Shown one piece after another: positions 1 to 9,802 of a stretch of DNA of 64,000 nt. Every line of letters starts with the position of its first letter. The first letter of the stretch is position 1. A program made the position numbers and the translations under genes. The DNA is taken from contig CM076141.1 of NCBI GenBank assembly GCA_038025085.1, positions 15,998,001 to 16,062,000 on the forward strand, given 5' to 3'. The stretch is from Tetragonia tetragonoides (Eukaryota > Streptophyta > Magnoliopsida > Caryophyllales > Aizoaceae). The notes below the pieces were generated by a model. It did not search any database. It saw only the letters and a list, made by a program, of their open reading frames with translations, and was not told where the DNA came from.

Positions 1-1593
1 GTAGACTACATCTTTCTGATCAGATTAAACTTCTGAATATTATAATCAAACTATTGAAACATAATCTTTCAATAGTTTATGCAGTTGGCTTCTTTCCTGC
101 TTTGTACCTTGCAAAGTAAAGATAGACTAATTGTTGGAATAAAACACATTGCAACATAATGTGGAGGTGAGTTGAAAGATGATCATATATCATACTTATA
201 GTTATCTTAACCCATTGGAGAAGTTAATGACCTTTCTCCGACGTTCTGATTCCCTTCCTCTATCTTTGTCAATCGTGTAAAAACTTGTGCACTCAAATCT
301 ATGTCAAATTAGAAAATATTATGTGTCATAAACATATAAGTCTTGTACCAAGTGTCACTGAACCCCTCCTGTGCGTGACATATAGAAATGTTCAGTCCAA
401 TAAATGGAGCTGAATGAGTCACTGCTGACAATTCTTAGCTTTGGATAATAAGAACTAAAACATAGCTTTTGAAACTGTTGTGTGCTTCGTATCAGTTATA
501 CAGTAGAAGACTAAGGATAAGGCGGTAACTAATGTGGGAGCCTAGGTGAGAGACACTGGTTTTCATGGTATGGTATCGTATAATGTATAGAAATCCCCTT
601 CCTATGATTTGCATGAAGCTTTTTTGTTGCTAATGGCATAGCTTTACCTACTAGTCCATTCTGTTGTGGATCCCACATGTTCATCCGGCGTCATGCTTAC
701 ATGCACCTATGAAATTCTTTCAATCGCCCCTTAAGCTTCTACATCGACTTACAAATGCAACTTGTAGTTTCCTTCTCACCATTGCCATTTTAGTGGCTCT
801 TTGGTTGGTTTACATAGATGGTTCGTAATTCTGAGCTGCTTTTGCTTCACAAGGAAGTTGGTAATTGCCAACTTGTCCAAATATTGCATGTGACAAACAT
901 TAGATTTGCCAGGGAAATGGACGAGAGCGGGAGTGGATATTTCTAATGTTACAGTGAAAGTTCGTTGGTTGGGTGCTTGATTAGTGATTGATATTTCCAT
1001 ATTTTTGTCTTTATGGTTGGTTATCTCAGTCTTTTGCTCTGCAGTTAGAAAGAGATGTGTTGCTTGCTTTCCATGAAAAGATGTGTTGCTTGCTTTCCAT
1101 GAAAAGATTTGTTGGATGAACCTGTGGCTTAAGTCTCTGAACTACTCCAAGTGGAGTATCTCACTTTTTAAAATTATAGGAAGTACCAAAATAACTAACA
1201 TCCTTTATAACAAACATTTTTACATATAGAAATCTCATCCTATGGGTTGCGCCGAGGGTCTTTCTCAAACATGACTACTTCAAAAGCGAGACAATTGAAC
1301 TGGCATAAGAATACTTTTTGAGTTAGTAGCTCCATATTGCTGCCATTTAGGCATTTAGCTATGTGGTTTCTCTTTCTTTTCCTTGTCATGAGAACCTACA
1401 TCTAGTACATCTAAACAAATTTGGGTAATAATCATCTTAATCACCTTTATGTGTGTTAACTGTTAACTTAAGCATTCAAAACATCTTCATTTGCTGTGAA
1501 GCAACTCAAATGATTCTCCAGCATACGATTTCGTTTTTCTCAGATCAGCGCACATCCTCCTTTCCCCTTCCCCCTAGTGCACTCAGAAAAAGC
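1..1593. other. AT-rich DNA, no gene recognised
   Basis: All frames carry many stops and I see no exon that I would defend. The stretch may be introns or flank of the possible terminal exon at 1594-1731. The only structure I note is a perfect 26-bp tandem duplication at 1055-1106, listed separately. Confidence 0.5.
1055..1106. repeat. Perfect 26-bp tandem duplication
   Basis: The 26-bp unit that begins ATGTGTTGCTTGC occupies 1055-1080 and is repeated without a mismatch at 1081-1106. It is a simple direct duplication with no spacer and no sign of a transposon. Confidence 0.95.
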
Positions 1594-1734
1594 AGTCTGG
1601 AAAAATGAGCTAATTTCATTCCTTCTTGATGAACTTAGCAGGAAATATGATGTCCGTGGTCTCAGTCTTATTGCAGTGGACAGCGGAGAACTTGCAAATA
1701 CAGAAGAGTCCTGGCCCATGTTTGGTGTTTAGCT
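1594..1734 (+). CDS. Possible terminal exon of an unidentified gene
   Basis: A long pyrimidine run followed by CCCCCTAG ends at about 1596 and looks like a good 3' splice site. The next frame stays open for roughly 45 codons to a TAG near 1731-1734. It reads through residues such as SEKAVWKNELISFLLDEL and later LSLIAVDSGELANTEESWPM, which has the composition of a folded protein and not of random AT-rich sequence. I do not recognise the family and I cannot see convincing upstream exons in this window, so the start of the gene may lie to the left. It could also be a decayed fragment. Confidence 0.35.
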
Positions 1735-2933
1735 ACAGGTTTACTGATCATAAGGCTTGCGTTGCATTGTGGAACCAGCTCGTGCACTCTCAGGTCGTGT
1801 GAAATACACTCGCCTGTTTAACTTTGACCCGCAAATATTTCACTTGACTTAGCCGAGCAGAGGGTCTTGCATGATTTCAGTAGTATATATGTAGATCTAT
1901 GATGTACCTGCAGACTGCAGCTGAAAGTTAATATAGTTTCTTTTCTTATATATTTGTGAACACCCTCTTAGTGCCTGTTTTTCTCTTCCATGAATGCCAA
2001 TGAATGGGATTTAGTTCGTAGCGAGCATTCGAGCAACAAGTATATGAAGGTGGATAACTCATTTCATTTTTAGACTTACAAATTAGCTGATTCATGTGGG
2101 TAAGCTGATGACGGTTCTTCCATGGAGGAAGTCTTTGGTTCCAGCCTCTCTCTGGTGGAAAGAAATGAAACCAGAATTGAGTATCTTTCCATTTTATGGA
2201 AGTTAGGTTAGGTTGGTTTTCCTTAAGTGCTTCAAGATGCCATTGATTTTCCATATTATGGAAGCTAAGGTAGCCAAAGAGAATACTACTTGTCAAATGC
2301 AAAGGAGACCAGTGAACAATAAATGAAAGTCAGCCAAACGCATTCTAGTTGGAGAAATTAAAGCATAAAACAAAGATAAAGAAAAGGCATGTTGAGTAAG
2401 AAATTAAAAGACCAGGTTAGAGCAGGTGGTAGTTATTAACTTATTAGTGCATGAAACTGCATTTGTCCTTCCCTTTCTAGTTCACAAGTGAAGTGGTAGT
2501 GGACCTCCTTAGTTACTGCAATGGATCGAAACAGGACGTACTGTATGGTTGAGTTCTAGATTTTTTTGGTTGTCTTTGAAATTAAATGTAGTTAATTATT
2601 GGTTTCTTAAAGTGTTCACAACCATTCTTATCTTACTACTCTCTCCATCTCAAATCATTTGTTAAAAACGAAAAAGGGGATTATACTCCTTCAAAGTGCC
2701 CCTTAAATCCTCATGAAGGAGTTCAGTCGCGAGATGTGGGATACAGTAGTCTGGAATCGAGCCTGACACTTTTTTGTTACTTGGTGAATTTGTTAAATTT
2801 TGAGTTTCACGCCCTCAAGTCCGTTATCCCTCTCCTTATTTCTGCTTCATTTCCTACTTGATGAGTTTCTAAGAAACCAGGAAGTTGAGACTCACTTTAG
2901 AAGGGATATTGTAAAGACTAGATAATATGATGT
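1735..2933. other. Intergenic DNA left of the LINE
   Basis: Possible 3' flank of the exon above, then AT-rich DNA without a coding frame I can support. It ends at the 15-bp target duplication of the LINE, 2934-2948. Confidence 0.5.
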
Positions 2934-3053
2934 AGAAAGAAGTATGCCCTGTTATGGGAGACTTCAATGATATGATATGCTTGATAATTCTGAAAAGTTT
3001 GGTGGTAATGCACTTAGTAAAATCGAAATGCGTCTGTTTAAGGAGTGTCTGAG

Positions 3054-3609
3054 TGCTGCACAGCTTTTTTTTTTTTTTTTTTTTTTTGAGGGCCAACAAA
3101 CGTCCATTCATTCATAAGGAAAATATCTGAAGAAATACAATGCCAAAGGTTCAAAGGGACATCCTCCTCCATAACTGAAAAGAAATCTGAGCTAACAAAA
3201 TCAGAAGCAACAGTATGAGCTACTTGGTTACCATCACGAGACACATATGACCATCGACAAATTTCAAACATTGAGCTAAGCTGTAGAATTTCCCGAATTA
3301 AATTACCAAGAGGCGTCTTTGGGCACGTTTTGTGTTGAAGCTTGTGTATCAAATTCAGGCAATCACTCTCAAACACCACACGTTTATACCCATTTTCAAC
3401 AGCTTTTTGCATACCCCACAGAACCGGCTCGCCTTCAGCACCTTCAACCTCCCAACATGCTTGCACCTGTCGACCCCCAATTAGCCTTACCATGCCATCT
3501 TTGTCTCGACCCACAATTCCCACTTTACTTCCCTGATTTTCCTTAGCCTCGATGGCGTCCACCTTTGCGTGGTTTTTTAAAGATCAATTGTGATGCTGCA
3601 CAGCTTTTT
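3054..3609 (-). mobile_element. Antisense LINE tail inserted inside the LINE endonuclease
   Basis: The insert, about 3070-3593, begins with a run of some 20 T, the poly-A tail of a minus-strand LINE. The target repeat TGCTGCACAGCTTTTT occurs at 3054-3069 and again at 3594-3609. On the minus strand it encodes an RNase H C-terminal piece (GIVGRDKDGMVRLIGG, FESDCLNLIHKL, SRDGNQVAHTVA). Removing the insert and one repeat copy joins the endonuclease frame of the host LINE. The last 30 bases or so before the right repeat appear to be an inverted 5' end (see findings). The family differs from the host LINE in sequence. Confidence 0.9.
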
Positions 3610-5795
3610 GATTTGGGTTTTGTGGGGCAAAAATATACTTGGACTAACAAGAGGAGAAATTATCCCATTTTGGAGAGGTTAGATCGTGCGATTCCTAATG
3701 TTGAGTGGATTAATCTTTTTCCGAATTGCCAGCTTACACATCTTTCTCGTCTTTCCTCGGACCATTGCCCTATCCTACTAAACTATGATATTACTGTCCT
3801 TTCGAAATGTATCAGGCCTTTTCGTTTTGAACCTCTTTGGCTAATGGAACCCCGTTTTGATAATCTGGTTGATGAAGAGTGGGTAAATGTCACCCTCCCT
3901 TTAATTCTGAAAATTGAACATTTTGGGCGTGAAGCAGACAATTGGAACAAAAATGTCTTTGGAAATATTTTAAAAAAAAACAAACTCCTCTATGCTAGAC
4001 TTGATGGTGTACAAAGAAGTTTGTGTGTTTCCCCTCACTCTCATTATCTGCATGAGCTTGATTCTGAATTGAGTAGTCAGCTTAATAATGTGCTAGATCA
4101 AGAAGAAATGCTTTGGATGATGAAGTCTCGTTGTAACTGGATAATTAATGGTGATAGAAACACTAATTTTTATCATAATTCAGTTAAAATTCGTAGGAAA
4201 AGAACTAAAATTGCTAGACTTGTGGATGATGCTGGGAATAATATAGATAACCATAAAGATTTGTGTGATCATGTTGCGAAATTCTATCTCTCGCTGCTTA
4301 CTACTGGCATGGAGGCTGCTCCCCTCCCTGATGCCTCAAATCTAACTGCTGGTAATGAGTCCTTGCATTTGGCCTTCTCTCCGTCGTATTGCGAGATTAA
4401 GAAGGCTCTGTTTGAGTTGGGTCCTTTAAAGGCTCCGGGACATGATGGTCTCCACGCTGTGTTTTTCCAAAAACACTGGGACCAAACCTTGATTGATATT
4501 GTCCCATTCATACAGTATGTGTTTAAAAATGGTTGCTTTCCTGAGAGTCTTAATCACTATCTGATCAGTCTCATACCAAAAGTCGAGAATCCCATGTATG
4601 TTAAGCAGTTTAGACCAATTGGTCTTTGTAATACATTATATAAATGTATTACGAAAATCATTGTGGGTAGACTTAGGCCGCATCTCAAGTCGCTCATATC
4701 CCCGTACCAGAATAGCTTTATTCCCGGTAGAGGCTCGGAGGTAAATGTTATTGTGGCTAATGAGATTTTGCATTCTATGAAGAATAAAAAAGGGAAAAAA
4801 AGGCTTTTTTGCTTTGAAAGTGGATTTAGAGAACGCATATGATCGTCTTGAGTGGAGTTTTATCAGGCAATGTCTTCAGTTCTTTAATTTTGATGTTTAG
4901 TCCATAGACCTTATCATGCATTGTGTGAAAACTTCTACTTCTTCTGTGCTTGTGAATGGAAATATGACAGATTGGTTTAAACCCTCTCGTGAGATTAGGC
5001 AGGGAGACCCCCTCTCTCCTTATATTTTCATCTTGTGTATAGAAATGCTGTCTAGACTAATTCATGATGCTTGTACTAAGACTCAGTGGGATCCTATGGT
5101 GGTGGGAAGGAAAAAAATCCTCATATCTCACTTATTATTTGCTGATGATTTTATTATGTTTGGTGAGGCTAATATACAGACTCTTGACAGTGTTATTGAA
5201 ACACTTGATATTTTTTGTGAGGCCTCAGGTCAAAAAATCAATTGTGAAAAAAGCAAGGTGTATTTCTCTCCAAATACCAATCCTGGTTTCATTGACTTTG
5301 CTGAAAATAGGCTTGATGTGAAACATAGTAAAGACCTTGGCCTCTATTTGGGATTTCCTTTATCCCCCATAGGCTTACTCTTAACAAGGTTGATTTTATT
5401 CTGAAAAAGGTCAAAAGCAAACTTGCTTTGTGGAAAACCAAGTGTCTAACCAGAGCTGGTAGGGTTTGTTTGATCAACTCCACCCTAAACTCCATACCCA
5501 ACTACTACATGCAAAATTTGGTTCTACCTGCCGCTTTATTGGATGAATTGGATAGGACTGTGGTGAATTTCTTATGGGAGGATGAGAAAGATCATAAAAA
5601 GCTCTACTTGGTTAATAAAAATGTTGTGTTCAAGCCTAAAAACAGGGGAGGTCTTGGTATTAAGAGCAATAGAATTATGAATGAAGTCATGATGCCTAAA
5701 CGTAACTAGAAAATGATGAGAGATGGAGAGAATTTGGCCCAAAAAATTCTTAGAAGCAAGTAGAATAGATCCAAACCTATTGCTTATAGCAGTGG

Positions 5796-7208
5796 CTCCA
5801 CTACAAAAAATGAGCTTGATAGCTACTGATTTTTGCGACCGAATGTGAGTTCGGTCGCTGAATACGGTAAAAGGGAACTTGGCTTCTTTGTGTCAGCTCG
5901 TGGAGCGTGTATTTGTATTTTTGGTTTTTATTTTTGATACTTTCCCACTTTCTCATGCCCTAGGTATATAATAAACACTTAACAAAAAAAACACCTTGCA
6001 AATCTCAGCCCACCGCCCCCTCTTATCTATCTCTCTCGTATTTCCCTTTCTCTCTCTTTCTCTTACTCTTCATCCTTTCCTCCTGGTTTCATCATCCTCA
6101 TACATCTCTCATCACCATCAACCTTCCCAATCATCCCTTATCTACTGGTCTTGGTCTTCATCTCCGTCCGCCCTCTCCCTCTGATCTCTTTCTCAAGCCC
6201 CCTTCTTCACTGATCTCCATCATCACCACTACCACCATTTTCGACCATTATTTTTGACTTTTTTTTAAATCTTATTTATTTTTTTTTTTTAATTTCTGGA
6301 TTTGTGTACTGAAGAATATTAATTTTTGGGGTTTAGATCTGAAATTTGAACTGGGTTTTCACCACCTAACACACCATAATCTCTCTCTCTCTCTCTCGTT
6401 CGTTAATGGCGAACCGCAGCTGCCTCAAGATGTCGAGTTTTGTTGGATAAAGCTTAGAGCCCATAAAGACCGGATCGAAGCCCTTTATCGCCAGATCGAA
6501 GCAAACCTCCATCCTTTCTCATTACTTGTCATTGATTGGTATTTGACGAAATGGAAGATTTCCAATCTGTATGAGTTTTAGTTCTTTATTTCTTTGTATA
6601 CTTTTCTAGATCTGTATTATATTTTGCTTTTTCTAATTTTATTTTAATTTTGTGTTCATGAGTTTAGGTTGATGTTCTTAATGCGGTAGCGTTTTGTATT
6701 TTTTTTTTTTTTTTTTTTTTGAGTTGGGTTGTTTTTTTATCTGTATGTTTTATTGAAAGTCATTTCATTGTAGCTTTGGTGTGACTGTAATATTTGTAGT
6801 TTGAGATAATAATTCAATACATTTTGAATGTGTTGTAATACATTGGAGATCTTTCATTCTGTGGTGGAACCTTTTTTTTTTACTATGTCTTGTTTGCTTT
6901 TCAATTCGCGGAAGGTAATGAAGGCTGTAGATTTAATTTTCTTTCCAGATTAGCGTTCTAAAAGTGAACGCTAGTCTGGGATAATTTTTTTGTCCAAAAT
7001 TCAATATTAGCCACCGACTGTCGGTCGCAGATATCGCTCGCAAAGGTTTAGCGACCGACTGAAACGGTCGCTAAATTTTAGCGACGAGGTTTTTAGCGAC
7101 CGATGGAAATCGGTCTCTGATCGGTCGCTAACACCCTTTAGCGACCGATTTTTGTCTATTAGCGATCGAATCCGTCGGTAGCAAAACGCGTGTTTTTTTG
7201 TAGTGCTC
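5796..7208. mobile_element. Non-autonomous CACTA (En/Spm) element, 1407 bp
   Basis: The element spans 5799-7205. It begins CACTACAAAAAA and ends with the exact complement TTTTTTGTAGTG. It is flanked by a 3-bp duplication CTC at 5796-5798 and 7206-7208, all as expected for CACTA transposons. Both ends carry subterminal copies of a TTAGCGACCGA-like motif in both orientations (5838-5870 and many copies in 7010-7180), the kind of array that CACTA transposases bind. No transposase is visible; the interior holds only short frames and a T-run. Removing it with one CTC restores the LINE frame (SGSHIWQNMEKGWDL), so it inserted after the LINE. The interior from 6400 to 6600 might be captured gene sequence, but I cannot identify it. 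Confidence 0.95.
6945..6979. repeat. 14-bp hairpin inside the CACTA element
   Basis: CCAGATTAGCGTTC at 6945-6958 pairs with GAACGCTAGTCTGG at 6966-6979 across a 7-base loop. One position is a G-T wobble. No other structure nearby explains it. Confidence 0.8.
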
Positions 7209-8635
7209 TCACATTTGGCAAAATATGGAGAAAGGTTGGGATCTGTTTCATGATAATGTTCTGTGGGTTGTGGGTAATGGTAAGGATATCTCCTTTTGGG
7301 ATGATAATTGGACTTCCTTAGATCCCCTCCGGCATATTTTGTATGGTCCACGTTCTTTGGTAGATTATGTTGCTTCTGTGAGTGCTTATATTGTTGATTG
7401 CAAGTGGAACTTTGATTTGTTATCCTTTGTGTTACCTGATCATGTGTTAAATGCTATTTCTGCCATTCATCTCCCTACTTTAGATAGTAAAGATTTTGCT
7501 ACTTGTTTGCTGGTTGATGATAACAAGTTTAATGGTAGTAGAGCGTATGATCAGCTGTGTAAAAGTAGTCTTGAGGAAGTGGACATTGAATGGATTTGGA
7601 AAATTGAAACTCTCCCCAAGATTAGATTTTTCATTTGGACTTCGTGGCTAGATAAAAATGCTCATAATGCAACTCTAGCTAGGGGGGGTATGCTCGCTAG
7701 CTCTGTTTGTACTATCTGTCAATCTAGTGAGGAAAATATTTTACATGTTTTGCGAGATTGTCATGCTACTGCCCAAATGTGGTCTGATATTGGTGTGCCT
7801 GGTACCTTCTTCACTGAAAATCTTCATGACTGGCTTTTTAAGAACTTACATTCAGAAAAAACCTACCAATCCCTCCCTTGGCCTTCCTTCTTCTCTTTCA
7901 TTATCTGGCATGTTTGGAAATCGAGGAATGATGTGATCTTTGGCAATTCGATCCCTACAACTACTATTTGGTTGAAAAATGTAGTGGCTAAGACTTGGGA
8001 GTTTTTTGCTTTAGTGGACAAACCTCATAGACCCAAACGTAAAAAATCAATTGTCATGGTTTCTTGGGATCCGCCTTCGGTGGATTGGATTGAATTGAAT
8101 TGTGATGCTACCTTTAACAAAGTCACTCTTGAAGCTGGTACTGCAGGGGCATGTAGAGACCATGATGGGAAATGGGTCTCGGGGTTTGCAAAGAAAGTAA
8201 GAGCCCGAGATGTTGTGATGGCAGAGCTGCTGGTCATCAAGGAAGGTCTTCGACAATTACTTCACAACAATCTTCTTAAAGTGATTGTGGAGTCAGATTC
8301 TAAGAAAGCTGTGGAATTAATCAACCAGGACGAGGTTTTGCATGATCACCTAAGACATATCATTCTGGAATGTAAAAACTTTATGGGTGGACTGTTAGAA
8401 GTTAAACTCTCACATTGCTGGAGGGAGAGCAACATGGTCGCTGATTCTATAGCTCAACTAGCAATGGAATCCCTTGTTTGTGATGCTCATACTCTCCTTT
8501 TCAATTCGGCCCCTATGGCTTGTAATAACTTTGTAACTGATGACTCTCTGGGAGTTTCCTATCCCAGAACTTTGTTCACGTAATTTTATTAGATGCGCTG
8601 TTTTTATCAAAAAAAAAAGAAGAAAGAAGTATGCC

Positions 8636-9517
8636 TGTAAAAAGGGCTTAATTGATGGGTACGACTAAATCTTTAGGAGCTACATAATGTTATTCCAAAC
8701 CTTTTATATCTAATACGTAGTCTTTGACTCTAAATCTACCCTTTGTATTTGTAATGGAAATAGTATTATCAGTAATGGTAAAAACATTGTCAATAGCACA
8801 AAACGAAGGTAAAATATCCGTATGGGACCCTCCAATTTCGTGGAGGACCCTAAGGTACCAATTTGATAACATTCATATACGTAATACGTACTTGTTACCC
8901 AAAAATTTGTATAAAATTATCCCATTGTCCTAATTCCCAAAAATTTGTATAAAATTATCTCATTGTCCTAATTCATATATTGCAGAGATAACTTTATGAT
9001 AAGACGGAAGTCATTCAAGTATTATATTAAGGGATTACTGTCCCTAAAAGTAATCCCTAAATCTATTATAAATAATCTCATTTCTATGTGCATTGATGCA
9101 AATAATATATCCTAATAATATGTAGATGAAATTGCAACAAAGGCTTAGTAAATTGGACCAAATATGGAATGACAAGTTGAGAACATGACTAAGTATAGAG
9201 AATGAGGAGCTCTAGAAGCAGAAAGAAAGGTTTTAGGAACAAAGTTACTTCTAGAGGTTATTCCGTATGGAGATATGAATAACTATAGGAAGAATGTGCA
9301 CTGCTAATTTCTAGAACGGTTTAAAAATACAATCTCAAGTACTGACATTTGTGCTTGAACATTTACTTAATATTGTTAACACTCTCGTCCCCACATATCA
9401 ATATCAAAATCAAAATTTTCATTCCAACATACCAAACTGAAATTTATAAGAACATGGGGTTATAAATATGGTGTGTGATTTTCAACTGAACTTATTAGAG
9501 CTGAATCGAAGTGAAGT
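8636..9517. other. Intergenic DNA between LINE and Copia element
   Basis: AT-rich, no supported gene. It contains a 38-bp tandem duplication with a single mismatch at 8898-8935 and 8936-8973. Confidence 0.6.
8898..8973. repeat. 38-bp tandem duplication
   Basis: Two adjacent 38-bp copies begin CCCAAAAATTTGTATAAAAT, at 8898-8935 and 8936-8973. They differ at one base (CCCATTG against CTCATTG). Confidence 0.93.
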
Positions 9518-9522
9518 GATTG

Positions 9523-9759
9523 TATTGGGAGTATTTGGGAATATTGTGATTTATGCCAATATTAGTTATATGGCAACATTATCATATGACGTTATTCTCG
9601 GATATTGGCGTTATTAGCTGTATGGTAATGTTATCTTATGGCATGATTTTAGGCTAAGTTTACTTTGTTTGTTAGGAATATCCTTATATAAGGATACATT
9701 GTACACAAGCATTGCCAGAGAAAATATATCACAAAAGTATATTTCTATACATTCTTTCA
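9523..9759 (+). repeat. Copia 5' LTR (237 bp)
   Basis: Begins TATTGGGAGTATTTGG and ends ATTCTTTCA. A TATA-like CCTTATATAAGG in the second half is the likely core promoter. It differs from the 3' LTR at three positions. Confidence 0.96.
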
Positions 9760-9802
9760 TGGTATAAGAGCAGGTTAATTTTTTTTTTTTTTTTTTAATA
9801 TC

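Larger units (their letters stand above)
2949..8583 (+). pseudogene. LINE ORF2 remnant: endonuclease, reverse transcriptase, zf-RVT, RNase H
   Basis: Endonuclease sequence is visible at 2949-3050 and again from 3601 (VGQKYTWTNKR). The reverse transcriptase runs about 4380-5400, with RPIGLCNTLYK near 4610, REIRQGDPLSPYIF near 4990 and the catalytic FADD near 5140. It is broken by a frameshift near 4810, a stop near 4900 and a further break near 5400. After the CACTA insertion the frame is open from 7225 to 8583. That part holds the zf-RVT region (WIWKIETLPKIRFFIW, CTICQSSEENILHVL) and an RNase H of the RVT_3 type (ELNCDATF, AELLVIKEG, ESDSKKAVELI, SNMVADSIAQLA). In the family this protein nicks target DNA and copies its own RNA. 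The breaks mean this copy cannot do so. Confidence 0.93.
2934..8635 (+). mobile_element. 5'-truncated LINE with 15-bp TSD, carrying two nested insertions
   Basis: The element body is 2949-8620. It is flanked by perfect direct repeats AGAAAGAAGTATGCC at 2934-2948 and 8621-8635, with an A-rich tail just before the right copy, as expected for target-primed reverse transcription of a plus-strand LINE. The left end starts inside the endonuclease domain (GDFND motif near 2955), so most of ORF1 and the start of the endonuclease are missing. Two later insertions interrupt it: a short antisense LINE tail (3070-3593) and a CACTA element (5799-7205). Without them the domains run in the expected order: endonuclease, reverse transcriptase, zf-RVT, RNase H. 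Frameshifts and stops make it inactive. Confidence 0.95.

Noticed and set aside
3319..3546. Plus-strand frames opposite the RNase H piece
   Set aside because: They are shadows of the antisense LINE tail; composition and motifs fit only the minus strand.
3565..3640. Start of a gene at ATG 3565
   Set aside because: The frame only joins an inverted scrap of RNase H to the endonuclease of the host LINE across a target duplication.
9500..9530. 7-bp target duplication GATTGTA for the Copia element
   Set aside because: With LTRs starting TATTGGG the normal 5-bp GATTG fits; the extra TA is shared LTR sequence next to the polypurine tract and a chance match on the right.
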